From Propioniciclava soli (GTDB taxonomy: Bacteria > Actinomycetota > Actinomycetes > Propionibacteriales > Propionibacteriaceae), in contig NZ_JACYOT010000006.1 of the NCBI RefSeq assembly GCF_014858005.1, positions 341,849 to 405,848 of the forward strand: DNA of 64,000 bases. Reading direction: 5' to 3'. The notes under the pieces are model-generated. The model searched no databases, was not told the DNA's origin, and worked only from the letters and a program-made list of their open reading frames with translations. A program made the position numbers and the translations under genes. Shown in pieces: positions 27,568-36,646 of this stretch; the stretch's first letter is position 1; every line of letters begins with the position of its first letter.

Positions 27568-28481
27568 GCGTCCACCTGGTGCCCGACGGCCTGGCCGGGG
27601 AGCGTGTGGACGCCGCCGCCGCGCGCATGACGGGGGTGAGCCGCAGTCGGCTGGCCGAGCTCATCGCCGACGGCCTGGTGCGGCTGAACGGTGAGGCCGT
27701 GGGCAAGTCGGCCCGGGTTGCGGCGGGGGATCGACTGGAGCTCGAGATCCCCGCACCGCGCGAGGCCGTCGTCGTGCCCCGCGAGGTCGCCGGCGTCCGC
27801 ATCGTGCACGACGACGCCGACCTCGTGGTGGTGGACAAGCCGGCCGGCGTCGCCGCCCACCCCTCGCTGGGCTGGGACGGGCCGGACGTGGTCTCCCACC
27901 TCGCCGGTGCCGGGTTTCGCATCTCGACCTCGGGTGCGCCCGAGCGCCAGGGCATCGTGCAGCGGCTGGACGTGGGGACGTCCGGCCTCATGGTGGTGGC
28001 CAAGAGTGAGCCGGCGTACACGGCGTTGAAGCGCGCGTTCCGTGACCGGGAGGTCGAGAAGGTCTACCACACGCTGGTGCAGGGCCACCCCGACCCGTTC
28101 ACCGGCACGATCGATGCGCCCATCGCCCGCCACCCGGGCCACGACTGGAAGATGGCCGTCATCGAGGGTGGGCGGCACAGCGTGACGCACTACGACACCC
28201 TGGAGGCCTTCCGCTCCGCCACGTTGCTCGAGGTGCACCTCGAGACCGGGCGGACGCACCAAATCCGCGTCCACATGGCCGCGCTCAGGCACCCCTGCGT
28301 CGGCGATCCGCTCTATGGCGGGGATCCGGTGTTGGCGGCGCGGCTGGGCCTGGAGCGGCAGTGGCTCCACGCCGTGGAGCTGTCGTTCGTGCACCCCGGG
28401 TCGGGTGAGTGGGTCACGTTCACCTCCCCGTATCCGGCCGACCTGGCGGACGCCCTCGCCCACGTCGCCGAGGCGTCCTGA
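27564..28481 (+). CDS. rluD: 23S rRNA pseudouridine synthase RluD-type
   Basis: A 305-residue RluA-family enzyme. An S4 RNA-binding domain occupies about residues 12-60, then the catalytic domain with [13 protein letters not shown], the catalytic Asp136 in [15 protein letters not shown] and [13 protein letters not shown]. It isomerises uridines, probably in helix 69 of 23S rRNA, although RluA, RluC and RluD cannot be separated surely by eye. GTG 27564 overlaps the lspA stop. The lspA-rluD pair is common across bacteria. Confidence 0.9.
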   Translation: MSVHLVPDGLAGERVDAAAARMTGVSRSRLAELIADGLVRLNGEAVGKSARVAAGDRLELEIPAPREAVVVPREVAGVRIVHDDADLVVVDKPAGVAAHPSLGWDGPDVVSHLAGAGFRISTSGAPERQGIVQRLDVGTSGLMVVAKSEPAYTALKRAFRDREVEKVYHTLVQGHPDPFTGTIDAPIARHPGHDWKMAVIEGGRHSVTHYDTLEAFRSATLLEVHLETGRTHQIRVHMAALRHPCVGDPLYGGDPVLAARLGLERQWLHAVELSFVHPGSGEWVTFTSPYPADLADALAHVAEAS

Positions 28482-28578
28482 GAGGTATGCCCACCCCTAC
28501 GGGTGACCGGGTGCAACGGGACTCCGCTTTCCGCGTGCAACGGGTCAACGAGGTAACGGAATGACAACGTCGGTGCGC

Positions 28579-28584
28579 TAGCCT
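28579..28584 (+). promoter_or_regulatory. -10 element for leaderless pyk
   Basis: TAGCCT, 6 nt before GTG 28591, with no Shine-Dalgarno. Confidence 0.55.
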
Positions 28585-28590
28585 GCAGGC

Positions 28591-30027
28591 GTGGCCAAGC
28601 TGAAGAACGACGGACTTCCCAACCGACGCGCCAAGATCGTGTGCACCCTCGGCCCCTCGACCGACACGCTCGATCGTGTCGAGGAGCTTGTGGACGCGGG
28701 CATGAACGTGGCGCGTCTCAACATGAGCCATGGCGACCACGACGACCACCAGCGTCGGCTGAACGCCGTCCGGCAGGCGGCCGAGCAGGCGGGCCGCCCC
28801 ATCGGCGTGTTCGCCGACCTGCAGGGCCCGAAGATCCGGCTCGGTCGGTTCACCAACGGCAGCGAGACGATCTCGGTCGGCGACCGGTTCACGATCACGA
28901 TCGACGACGTGCCGGGTGACGCGGAGCGCGCCAGCACCACGCTGAAGACCCTGACCGCCGACGTGCGTCCGGGCGACCAGATCCTGATCAACGACGGCGC
29001 CATCGAGCTGCGGGCGCTGGAAGTGACCGACACCGACGTGGTGACCGAGGTCGTCGTCGGCGGTCAGGTCAGCAACAACAAGGGCATCAACCTTCCCGGC
29101 GTCGCGGTGTCGGTGCCGGCCTTGAGCGAGAAGGACGCCGACGACCTCCGCTGGGCCATGGAGCACGGCGTCGACATGGTCGCGCTGTCGTTCGTGCGGT
29201 CTGCGAAGGACATCGAGGATGTCCACGCGATCATGGACGAGTTCGGGACGCGCGTGCCGGTCATCGCGAAGATCGAGAAGCCGCAGGCGATGGCGGCGAT
29301 CGAGGACATCGTCGTCGCCTTCGACGCCATCATGGTGGCCCGCGGCGACCTGGGCGTGGAGCTTCCGCTCGAGGACGTGCCCGGCGCGCAGAAGCGGATC
29401 ATCCACGCCGCGCGCAAGGCGGCGAAGCCGGTGATCGTGGCGACGCAGATGCTCGAGTCCATGATCAGCGCGCCGCGCCCGACCCGCGCCGAGGCGTCCG
29501 ACGTCGCGAACGCGATCCTGGACGGAGCCGACGCGGTCATGCTCTCCGGCGAGACGGCGATGGGCGCCTGGCCGATCGAGGCGGTGGACACCATGGCCCG
29601 CATCGTCCGCAAGACGGAGTCGATGGGCCTGGACCGCATCGCAGCCATCGACTGGAGCCCGCACACCACCAGTGGTGTCATCGCCAAGGCCGCGCTCGAG
29701 GTGGCCGAGCGCGTCGGTGCGAGGTACCTGGTCGCGTTCACGAAGACGGGCGACACCGCGATGCGGTTGACCCGGCTGCGCTCGCCGATCCAGGTGTGCG
29801 CGTTCAGCCCCTACGTGGAGGTGGCGCAGCGCATGACGCTGGCGTGGGGCATCAAGTCCTTCACCACGCCCGAGTTCTTCACGGTGGACGCCATGGTGGA
29901 CGCGGTGGTCAACGCGCTGGTGGGCCAGGACATGGTCAGTTCGGGGGACAAGGTCGTCATCGTGGCGGGCAACCCCAAGCACACGGCCGGCAAGACCAAC
30001 TCGTTGCGGGTCGCGGAGATTCCGTGA
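28591..30027 (+). CDS. pyk: Pyruvate kinase
   Basis: A 478-residue enzyme. RRAKIVCTLGPST at the N terminus, the active-site block AKIEKPQAM, MVARGDLGVE and TQMLESMI followed by RAEASDVANAILDG are all diagnostic. It makes pyruvate and ATP from phosphoenolpyruvate and ADP as the last step of glycolysis. The length fits the short bacterial type without a C-terminal PEP-utiliser domain. GTG 28591 is 6 nt after TAGCCT and lacks a ribosome-binding site. The tRNA-Leu gene on the opposite strand converges 5 bp after its stop. Confidence 0.96.
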   Translation: MAKLKNDGLPNRRAKIVCTLGPSTDTLDRVEELVDAGMNVARLNMSHGDHDDHQRRLNAVRQAAEQAGRPIGVFADLQGPKIRLGRFTNGSETISVGDRFTITIDDVPGDAERASTTLKTLTADVRPGDQILINDGAIELRALEVTDTDVVTEVVVGGQVSNNKGINLPGVAVSVPALSEKDADDLRWAMEHGVDMVALSFVRSAKDIEDVHAIMDEFGTRVPVIAKIEKPQAMAAIEDIVVAFDAIMVARGDLGVELPLEDVPGAQKRIIHAARKAAKPVIVATQMLESMISAPRPTRAEASDVANAILDGADAVMLSGETAMGAWPIEAVDTMARIVRKTESMGLDRIAAIDWSPHTTSGVIAKAALEVAERVGARYLVAFTKTGDTAMRLTRLRSPIQVCAFSPYVEVAQRMTLAWGIKSFTTPEFFTVDAMVDAVVNALVGQDMVSSGDKVVIVAGNPKHTAGKTNSLRVAEIP

Positions 30028-30032
30028 GCCGC

Positions 30033-30118
30033 TGGTACCGGGAAGGGGACTCGAACCCCTACAGGCTTGCGCCCAGACGGGTTTGAGCCGTCCGCGTATA
30101 CCATTCCGCCACCCCGGC
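30033..30118 (-). tRNA. tRNA-Leu (anticodon CAA)
   Basis: Read on the minus strand, GCCGGGG/TCCCGGT forms the acceptor stem with two G-U pairs, discriminator A and encoded CCA (30033-30035 on the plus strand). The anticodon stem GACGG/CCGTC encloses the loop CTCAAAC, anticodon CAA, which reads UUG. A long variable arm (TGGGCGCAAGCCTG region) marks a class II tRNA, and the T arm is AGGGG-TTCGAGT-CCCCT. Length is 86 nt including CCA. Confidence 0.96.
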
Positions 30119-30229
30119 AGGTGCCCGACCCATCCTGCCACATCTGGGGCAACACCCCCACTTCGGTCGACACGTACGCTGAGGTCGGGCACCCGTTGCC
30201 CCGCCTCATGGAACTAGGAGAGACAGACG

Positions 30230-30868
30230 GTGAGTGAGAACTCGACACCCCCCCAACTGCCGCGCGTGCTCGTGGCCGAGGACGAGGCCCTCATCCGCCT
30301 CGACCTCGTCGAACTGCTCACGGCCGAGGGCTACGAGGTCGTGGCCGAGGCAGGGGACGGGGAAGAGGCCCTGAAGCTGGCCCGCGAGCTGGAGCCGGAC
30401 CTGGTGGTCATGGACGTGAAGATGCCGAAGATGGACGGCATCACCGCGGCGACGCAGATCGCGGAGGACCGGATCGCCCCCGTGGTCATGCTCACCGCGT
30501 TCAGCCAGCGCGAGCTCATCGACCGGGCCCGGGACGCGGGTGCCATGGCCTACGTCGTGAAGCCGTTCGACGCCTCCGACGTCGTGCCGGCCATCGAGCT
30601 CGCCATGGCGCGGTTCGCGGAGATCCGGTCGTTGGACGACGAGGTCGCCGACCTGGAGGAGCGGCTGGCGACGCGCAAGGCGGTCGACCAGGCCAAGGGC
30701 ATCCTGCAGGAGGGGCTGGGGTTGAGCGAGGCGGAGGCCTTCCGCTGGATCCAGAAGACCGCCATGGACCTGCGCAAGCCCATGCGTGAGGTCGCCGAGG
30801 GCGTCATCGACCACCGCAAGTCCGGCGGCAAGCCGGCCGCGAAGAAGTCGCGCGCCGCCGACGACTGA
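30230..30868 (+). CDS. pdtaR: ANTAR-domain response regulator (PdtaR type)
   Basis: A 212-residue response regulator. The receiver domain shows acidic residues in VAEDEALIRLD, phospho-acceptor D62 in VVMDVKMP, T89 and K111 in VVKPFD. A short coiled coil leads to the ANTAR RNA-binding domain (about 137-195: RKAVDQAKGILQEGLGLSEAEAF in part). ANTAR proteins bind paired hairpins in leader RNAs and prevent termination. In mycobacteria the orthologue is paired with a kinase at another locus; no kinase is adjacent here. GTG 30230 follows TAGGAG at 9 nt. A Lys/Ala-rich tail ends the protein. Confidence 0.93.
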   Translation: MSENSTPPQLPRVLVAEDEALIRLDLVELLTAEGYEVVAEAGDGEEALKLARELEPDLVVMDVKMPKMDGITAATQIAEDRIAPVVMLTAFSQRELIDRARDAGAMAYVVKPFDASDVVPAIELAMARFAEIRSLDDEVADLEERLATRKAVDQAKGILQEGLGLSEAEAFRWIQKTAMDLRKPMREVAEGVIDHRKSGGKPAAKKSRAADD

Positions 30869-30911
30869 GTCGTCGTGGCGGCACCGCCGGCACGGCCAGA
30901 TGTGGCGGCCC

Positions 30912-31355
30912 TCAGGGACCCTCCGCCGTGCCGGACGCCGCCCGGGCGCGGCGCAGCGCGCAGGTGACCCGGGCGGTGCAGAGCCGGGTGCCGTCGTCAC
31001 CGGTGATCACGACCTCCCAGGTGCCGAGGGTGCCACCGATGCGCAGGGCGGTTGCCACGCCCGTCACCCAACCCGAGCGGGCGGGGGCGTGATGGGTGGC
31101 ATTCAGGTCCACCCCGAAGGCCGCCCCGCCAGGGCCTGCGGCTGCGACCGCTGCGAGGGACGCCAGCGATTCCGCAAGGACGCAGGACGCCCCGCCGTGC
31201 CACAACCCGAAGGGCTGGGTGTTGCCGGCCACCGGGACGCGTCCCACGGCCCGCTCGGCCGTGACCTCGAGGAGCTCCAGCCCCATGCGCGCGTCCAGCC
31301 CGTGGGCCCGTTCGATCGCGCGCCTGACCTCGTCGCTGACATCCACGACCCCCAT
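30912..31355 (-). CDS. PaaI-type hotdog-fold thioesterase
   Basis: A 147-residue hotdog-fold protein. The active-site region GNTQPFGLWHGGASCVLAES without further flanks contains the conserved HGG/A and E of the PaaI/YdiI family, and GVDLNATHHAPAR matches the second conserved strand. It likely hydrolyses acyl- or aromatic acyl-CoA thioesters; the substrate is not evident. I chose ATG 31355 because it gives the usual family length; a further upstream GTG-type extension would add low-quality residues. The gene converges on pdtaR. Confidence 0.85.
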   Translation of the reverse strand: MGVVDVSDEVRRAIERAHGLDARMGLELLEVTAERAVGRVPVAGNTQPFGLWHGGASCVLAESLASLAAVAAAGPGGAAFGVDLNATHHAPARSGWVTGVATALRIGGTLGTWEVVITGDDGTRLCTARVTCALRRARAASGTAEGP

Positions 31356-31468
31356 CTTGCCCGCTCCGGTGGGGGGAAGCTGCCTGAGGTGGCCACGGGG
31401 CCGGTCACTGGTGAATGTTGACGACAACCAGCACCCTTTGGGGTGGTTTGGCGGTGTTCCCGCTTGCC

Positions 31469-31474
31469 TAGCCT
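31469..31474 (+). promoter_or_regulatory. Candidate -10 for the LEA-like/holin-like/DUF3618 operon
   Basis: TAGCCT at 31469-31474, 58 bp before ATG 31533. GGTTTGG about 17-20 bp upstream is not a good vegetative -35, so an alternative sigma factor is possible but unproven. Confidence 0.35.
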
Positions 31475-31532
31475 GACAGGGAGCGGACTGCGCGCACGCG
31501 CGTCCGCGCCGTCAACGAAGCAGGAGGAAACC

Positions 31533-32486
31533 ATGGCGTATCCGGACGACCCCACCGACCAGGGCCGGGTCGAGCAGACGCCCGAGTTCATCAATGATCC
31601 CGTCGACGACCCGGGCATGGCGGAGCCGCTGGGCACCCCGGCCCCCGGACTCATCGTGGAGGACACGACCTTCCGCACCGTCGATGAACCCAGCACCGGC
31701 GGCCGCGCGGAGCACGCGAAGCAGGAGGCCAAGGATCTGGCCGGCCACACGCAGGATCGCGCCAAGGACGTCGCCGACAACGCCAAGGCCGAGGCCGGCG
31801 CCGTGCGCGACACGGTCGTGGCCGCCGGCTCCGACGTGGTGGACTCCGCGAAGGAGCAGGCCGCGAACGTGATCGACGAGGCCAAGCTGCAGAGCCGGCG
31901 TCTGCTCGACGAGGGCGTGTCCGAGCTGCGCACGCAGGCCGGTTCGGCGCAGGGTCAGGTCGCCGCCTTCGTGCGCTCGCTGAGCGACGAACTCCAGTCG
32001 ATGGGCCGGGGCACCGATGAGTCGGGCCCGATGGTCGACCTGGTGAACCGCGCCGAGCAGTACGGCCATCAGGCCGCCGACTGGCTCGAGCAGAACAGCC
32101 CCGACGACGTGCTCGCCTCCGCCCGCCGGTACGCGTCCCGCAACCCGTGGACGTTCCTGGCGATCTCCGCCGGCGCCGGCCTCGTGGCCGCCCGCCTGTT
32201 CCGCGGTCTCCAGGGCGCGAAGGCCGACGAGGAGGGTCGCCGTCAGGTGACCAGCGGCGTCCAGACCCGTGGCGTCCAGACCCGTGGCGTCCAGACCCGC
32301 GGCATCGAGACCGGTTACTACGCCGGCACCGTCGGTGGCTACCGTGAGGCTCCCGGCCTGGAGTACCAGCAGGGGCGCGCCGCCGAGTACGAGGAGGACT
32401 TCGCCTCCGAGACCCGGCGTGTCGAGCTGGAGGGCGACCTCGACACCACCGCCCGCCGCAACGCCGAGTGGGGCGAGGGCCGATGA
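31533..32486 (+). CDS. LEA/apolipoprotein-like helical envelope protein
   Basis: A 317-residue protein. Residues about 60-150 form an Ala/Lys/Asp-rich amphipathic helix resembling LEA and apolipoprotein sequences (AKQEAKDLAGHTQDRAKD). The region SLSDELQSMGRGTDESG and the segment NPWTFLAISAGAGLVAARL (near 205-225), the latter a membrane helix of YtxH/DUF883-like type, follow. Three perfect or near-perfect 15-bp repeats encode GVQTR at 32256-32300. ATG 31533 has AGGAGGAAA. It heads a three-gene operon with 4-bp overlaps. Function is unknown; stress protection of the envelope is inference from sequence type. Confidence 0.75.
   Translation: MAYPDDPTDQGRVEQTPEFINDPVDDPGMAEPLGTPAPGLIVEDTTFRTVDEPSTGGRAEHAKQEAKDLAGHTQDRAKDVADNAKAEAGAVRDTVVAAGSDVVDSAKEQAANVIDEAKLQSRRLLDEGVSELRTQAGSAQGQVAAFVRSLSDELQSMGRGTDESGPMVDLVNRAEQYGHQAADWLEQNSPDDVLASARRYASRNPWTFLAISAGAGLVAARLFRGLQGAKADEEGRRQVTSGVQTRGVQTRGVQTRGIETGYYAGTVGGYREAPGLEYQQGRAAEYEEDFASETRRVELEGDLDTTARRNAEWGEGR
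32256..32315 (+). repeat. In-frame 15-bp tandem repeats (GVQTR)
   Basis: GGCGTCCAGACCCGT at 32256-32270 and 32271-32285, one base changed at 32286-32300 and a degenerate fourth unit to 32315. Confidence 0.92.
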
Positions 32487-33046
32487 CGTCGGATCCCTAC
32501 GACCCGACCCTCCGGGGTCCCGACGGCCGGCTGCTCGGCGACGACCGGCGCGACGCGTCGGCGTACGCCGGGGCGTCCGGTGCGCACCAGGCCCAGGATC
32601 CGGCGGACGCCGAGGCCGACGCGAGCTATGCCCGCTTCCGCGCCGAGGACCGCTCCCTGGGTGAGATCGCGTCCGACGTGTTGGGCAACGCCTCAACCCT
32701 GATCCGCCAGGAGGTGGAGCTCGCCAAGGCCGAGGTCACGCAGTCCGCCTCCCGAGCGGGCAAGGGCGTCGGCATGCTCGCCGGCGCCGGCGTGGCGGCG
32801 CTGCTCGCGCTCATCGCGCTGACCCTCGCCCTCTGGTGGGGCATCGCGATCGCGATCGGCTCGGTGGCCGAGCCGGCGCTCGGGTGGAGCGGCGTGATCG
32901 TCATGGTCATCTGGCTCGTGTGCGCCGGCATCCTCGCCGCCATGGGCCGCGCTGAGCTCAACAAGATCAAGGGTCTGCCCAAGACCACCGAAACGCTGCA
33001 GAAGATTCCGAACGCCGCCGCAGGCAACGAGGAGAAGAACCGATGA
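32483..33046 (+). CDS. Phage-holin superfamily 6-like (YqjE/DUF1469) membrane protein
   Basis: A 187-residue protein. An acidic N terminus of about 60 residues is followed by the conserved amphipathic SLGEIASDVLGNASTLIRQEVELAKAE stretch in two halves, two membrane helices (about residues 100-125 and 132-155) and a short basic tail. This is the pattern of the actinobacterial phage-holin-family (Pfam holin 3_6) membrane proteins, which are not phage proteins despite the name. ATG 32483 overlaps the previous stop (ATGA). Function is unknown. Confidence 0.82.
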   Translation: MTSDPYDPTLRGPDGRLLGDDRRDASAYAGASGAHQAQDPADAEADASYARFRAEDRSLGEIASDVLGNASTLIRQEVELAKAEVTQSASRAGKGVGMLAGAGVAALLALIALTLALWWGIAIAIGSVAEPALGWSGVIVMVIWLVCAGILAAMGRAELNKIKGLPKTTETLQKIPNAAAGNEEKNR

Positions 33047-33702
33047 GCCAGTCACCCGAGGAGATCCGTCGCGAGATCGAGCGCACCCGCGCCCAGCTGA
33101 GCGACAACGTCAATGCGCTGGGCGATTCCGCCAAGCCGACCAACCTGGCCCGTGAGCAGGTCGACCGGGTCAAGGACAAGGCGAACGACCTCAAGACCCG
33201 CGTGTTCGGCGACCCGAACGATCCGTGGGACGAGGGCGCGGCCGGTGGCGTGGGCCACCAGCTCGCGGACGCCCGTGACCAGGCGGTCGACGCCGTGCAG
33301 GACGCCCCGCGTCAGCTGAAGCAGCGCACCCAGGGCAACCCGCTCGCCGCGGGCCTGATCGCGTTCGGTCTCGGTGCACTCATCGGCGGCCTCATCCCCG
33401 CCTCCCGCATCGAGAAGGACGCCGCGCTGCAGGTCAAGGACGCGGCCGAGCCGGTCGTCGACCAGGCCAAGCAGATGGCGAACGAGGCGCGCGACCACCT
33501 GCAGCCGATGGCCCAGGAGGCTGCGGACAGCGTCAAGTTCGTCGCGCAGGACGCCGGCGAGCAGGTCAAGGCGGACGCCGAGGCGGCTCGCGACGACGTG
33601 CAGGCCCAGGCCCAGTCCTCCGCGGACGCGGTCAAGTCCGACGCCCAGGGCGCCGTCGACGAGACCAAGGCTGAGGCGCAAGAGAAGCGCGACCAGGTCT
33701 GA
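33043..33702 (+). CDS. DUF3618-containing helical membrane protein
   Basis: A 219-residue protein that opens with SPEEIRREIERTRAQLSDNVNAL, the DUF3618 signature in two adjoining pieces. One membrane helix (about 105-122, LAAGLIAFGLGALIGGLIP) is followed by a long Ala/Asp/Gln-rich LEA-like helix with DAAEPVVDQAKQMANEA and QAQAQSSADAVKSDAQ. It shares composition with the first gene of the operon. ATG 33043 overlaps the previous stop. The trio is common in soil and skin actinobacteria; the role is unknown. Confidence 0.83.
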   Translation: MSQSPEEIRREIERTRAQLSDNVNALGDSAKPTNLAREQVDRVKDKANDLKTRVFGDPNDPWDEGAAGGVGHQLADARDQAVDAVQDAPRQLKQRTQGNPLAAGLIAFGLGALIGGLIPASRIEKDAALQVKDAAEPVVDQAKQMANEARDHLQPMAQEAADSVKFVAQDAGEQVKADAEAARDDVQAQAQSSADAVKSDAQGAVDETKAEAQEKRDQV

Positions 33703-33721
33703 CCGGTCGCGTCCTGCCCGC

Positions 33722-33762
33722 GAAGGGCCCCGTTCCGCCGATCTGGCGGGGCGGGGCCCTTC
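33722..33762 (+). terminator. Strong hairpin terminator after the DUF3618 operon
   Basis: A perfect 11-bp outer stem GAAGGGCCCCG / CGGGGCCCTTC (33722-33732, 33752-33762) continues across a 2-nt mismatch to an inner CCGCC/GGCGG stem with a GATCT loop. No T run follows. It lies between the operon and the leaderless polA. Confidence 0.7.
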
Positions 33763-33847
33763 CCGTTCTGACGCGGCGCCCCCTCGCTCGTTCGGACGCG
33801 AGACGAGGCTGGTCGCGGTGCCCGAGAGCGCTGTCGGTGGCGCCCGC

Positions 33848-33853
33848 TAGGCT
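33848..33853 (+). promoter_or_regulatory. -10 element for leaderless polA
   Basis: TAGGCT, 6 nt before GTG 33860; no Shine-Dalgarno. Confidence 0.6.
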
Positions 33854-33859
33854 GCCTGC

Positions 33860-36562
33860 GTGACCTCCAGTACCCCTGCGCCCCCGGCGTCCGACCGGCC
33901 GAAGCTGCTGCTGATCGATGGCCACTCGGTGGCCTACCGGGCGTTCTTCGCGCTGCCGTTCGAAAACTTCGCCACGAAGACCGGCCAACACACCAACGCG
34001 GTGTTCGGGTTCACCTCGATGCTCATCAACGTGCTCCGCGACGAGCAGCCCAGCCACCTCGCCGTGGCCTTCGACGTGTCGCGCCAGACGTTCCGGAGCG
34101 AGGCCTACGCCGAGTACAAGGCGAACCGTTCGGCGTCCCCGGAGCCCTTCAAGGGTCAGGTGGCGCTGGTGAAGGAGGTGTTGGACGCGCTGCGGATCGT
34201 GCACGTCGAGGTGGACGGCTACGAGGCCGACGACATCATCGGCACCCTGAGCCTGCAGGCCCAGCAGGCCGGGTGGGAGACGCTGATCTGCACCGGCGAC
34301 CGCGACGCGTTGCAGCTGGTGGACGCCGCGACCACGGTGCTCTACCCGCGCAAGGGGGTCTCGGACCTGGCGCGCATGACGCCGGAGGCGGTCGAGGAGA
34401 AGTACCTCGTGACGCCGGCCCGCTACCCCGAGCTGGCGGCGTTGGTGGGGGAGACCTCCGACAACCTGCCCGGCATCCCGGGCGTCGGCCCGAAGACGGC
34501 GGCGAAGTGGCTGCGCGAGTACGACGGGCTGGACAACCTGCTGGGCCACGCCGACGCCATCCGGGGCAAGGCGGGGGACGGGCTGCGCGACAACCTCGAG
34601 GGCGTGCGCCGCAACCGGCAGCTGAACGCGTTGGTGCGCGACCTGGCGTTGCCGGTCGGCCTGGGGGAGCTGGAGCGGCAGGACTGGAACCGGGAGGCCG
34701 TTCACGAGCTGTTCGATGCGCTCGAGTTCCGGGTGCTGCGGGACCGGCTGCTGGAGACGCTGCCCCAGCGGGAGGCGGAGCCGGAAAGCGGTTTCGACGT
34801 GGCCGGCGAGGTGCTCGCGCCCGGCGCGTTGGCCGACTGGTTGGGCGAGCACGCGACCGAGCTGGTCGGCGTCCAGGCCGAGGGGTTCTGGCGGGCCGGC
34901 TCGGGGGACCTGACGGGCCTCGCGCTGGCCTCGCTCGACGGGGCCGCGGCGTGGGTGCGCACCGAGACCCTGACGCCCGAGGACGACGCGGCCCTGGCGG
35001 GGTGGCTCGCGGACCCGGAGCGGCCCAAGGCGCTGCACGACGCGAAGGGGCCGCTGGAGGCGCTCTGGGCGCGCGGCTGGGATCTGGCGGGGCTGGCGTC
35101 CGACACCCAGATCGCGGCGTACCTGTTGCGGCCTGACCAGCGCACCTACGACTTGGCGGATCTGACGGTGCGCCACCTCAAGCGTGAGTTGGCCGTGGAG
35201 GGCGGCGCAGCCGACCCCACCGAGCAGCTGGCGCTGGAGTTCGAGAACCCCGACGAGGGCACCGACGCCATGGTGCGGGCCCGGGCGGTGGCCGAGCTCG
35301 CGGGTGTGCTGGGCGAGGAGCTGGACGCCGCGGGTGGACGGTCGCTGCTGGCCGAGGTCGAGCTGCCCCTGCAGCGGACGCTGGCGGTGATGGAACGCAC
35401 CGGCATCGCGGTGGACGCCGACGCGCTCGATGCGCTGTGGTCGGACTTCGACTCCGGTGTGCGGGACGCGGAGTCCGACGCGTTCGGCGTCCTGGGCAAG
35501 CCGGTGAACCTGGGCTCGCCCAAGCAGCTGCAGGCCGTGCTCTTCGACGAGCTGGGCATGCCCAAGACGCGTCGCACGCGCACCGGCTACACCACGGACG
35601 CCGACGCCCTCGAGCAGTTGTTCGTGAAGACCGAACACCCGTTCCTGGCACACCTGCTGCGGCACCGCGACCAGATCCGGCTGCGGCAGACGGTGGAGGG
35701 GCTGCAGAAGTCGATCGCCGACGACGGCCGCATCCACACCACCTACAGCCAGACGGTGGCGGCCACGGGGCGGCTGAGCTCGACCGACCCGAACCTGCAG
35801 AACATCCCGATCCGCACCGAGGCCGGCCGACGGATCCGCGAGGCGTTCGTGGTGGGGCAGGGGCATGAGTCGCTGATGAGCGCCGACTACAGCCAGATCG
35901 AGATGCGCATCATGGCGCACGTGAGTGCCGACGCGGCCCTCATCGACGCCTTCGGCTCGGGCCGCGACTTCCACACGGTGACCGCGTCGCGGGTCTTCGC
36001 GGTGGAGCCGGACGCGGTGACGGGTGAGATGCGCGCCAAGATCAAGGCGATGAACTACGGGCTCGCCTACGGCCTGAGCGCCTTCGGGTTGTCGGGGCAG
36101 CTGCGGATCACGACGGCCGAGGCCAAGGGCCTGATGGATGAGTACTTCGAGACGTTCGGCCACGTGCGCGACTACCTGACCGAGGTGGTCGACGTCGCCC
36201 GCCGCACGGGCTACACCGAGACGTTGCTCGGACGCCGCCGCTACCTGCCCGACCTCACGAGCTCGAACCGGCAGCGCCGCGAGATGGCCGAGCGGATGGC
36301 CCTCAACGCGCCCATCCAGGGCAGTGCCGCCGACATCATCAAGGTCGCGATGCTCGACGTGGAGGCGGCGCTCGCCCGCGAGGGGCTGGCGTCGCGGATG
36401 CTGCTCCAGGTGCACGACGAGCTCGTGTTCGAGGTGGCGCCCGGTGAGCGCGAGACGCTGGAAGCGCTCGTGCGCGCCACGATGGGCGCCGCCATGGATC
36501 TCACCGTGCCCCTGGACGTGTCCGTCGGCGTGGGCCGCTCCTGGCACGACGCCGCGCACTGA
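33860..36562 (+). CDS. polA: DNA polymerase I
   Basis: A 900-residue enzyme. The 5'-3' exonuclease domain (about 1-300) has LLLIDGHSVAYRAFFALP, YEADDIIGTL and GDRDALQL. The middle 3'-5' exonuclease-like domain (about 310-500) has lost the DxE metal ligands, so proofreading is probably absent, as in other actinobacteria. The polymerase domain shows SADYSQIEMRI near residue 675, the fingers RxxxKxxxYG-type MRAKIKAMNYGLAYGLS, and LLQVHDELVFE near 852. It processes Okazaki fragments and fills excision gaps left by UvrABC, all encoded in this window. Confidence 0.96.
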   Translation: MTSSTPAPPASDRPKLLLIDGHSVAYRAFFALPFENFATKTGQHTNAVFGFTSMLINVLRDEQPSHLAVAFDVSRQTFRSEAYAEYKANRSASPEPFKGQVALVKEVLDALRIVHVEVDGYEADDIIGTLSLQAQQAGWETLICTGDRDALQLVDAATTVLYPRKGVSDLARMTPEAVEEKYLVTPARYPELAALVGETSDNLPGIPGVGPKTAAKWLREYDGLDNLLGHADAIRGKAGDGLRDNLEGVRRNRQLNALVRDLALPVGLGELERQDWNREAVHELFDALEFRVLRDRLLETLPQREAEPESGFDVAGEVLAPGALADWLGEHATELVGVQAEGFWRAGSGDLTGLALASLDGAAAWVRTETLTPEDDAALAGWLADPERPKALHDAKGPLEALWARGWDLAGLASDTQIAAYLLRPDQRTYDLADLTVRHLKRELAVEGGAADPTEQLALEFENPDEGTDAMVRARAVAELAGVLGEELDAAGGRSLLAEVELPLQRTLAVMERTGIAVDADALDALWSDFDSGVRDAESDAFGVLGKPVNLGSPKQLQAVLFDELGMPKTRRTRTGYTTDADALEQLFVKTEHPFLAHLLRHRDQIRLRQTVEGLQKSIADDGRIHTTYSQTVAATGRLSSTDPNLQNIPIRTEAGRRIREAFVVGQGHESLMSADYSQIEMRIMAHVSADAALIDAFGSGRDFHTVTASRVFAVEPDAVTGEMRAKIKAMNYGLAYGLSAFGLSGQLRITTAEAKGLMDEYFETFGHVRDYLTEVVDVARRTGYTETLLGRRRYLPDLTSSNRQRREMAERMALNAPIQGSAADIIKVAMLDVEAALAREGLASRMLLQVHDELVFEVAPGERETLEALVRATMGAAMDLTVPLDVSVGVGRSWHDAAH

Positions 36563-36633
36563 GCCGGCGGACGGGCGCACGGGCGCACGGGGAGTCCACA
36601 CCCGGGCCACAGCGGGCCCACACCGGGGCCGGC

Positions 36634-36639
36634 CACGCT
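36634..36639 (+). promoter_or_regulatory. Possible -10 for leaderless mptB-like gene
   Basis: CACGCT, 7 nt before GTG 36647. It differs from TANNNT at the first base, so this is weaker than the other leaderless cases. Confidence 0.35.
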
Positions 36640-36646
36640 GGCTGCC

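Noticed and set aside
32483..33046. Prophage remnant, because the product resembles a holin family
   Set aside because: This holin superfamily is chromosomal in actinobacteria; the gene sits in an operon with two envelope proteins and no phage genes are near.
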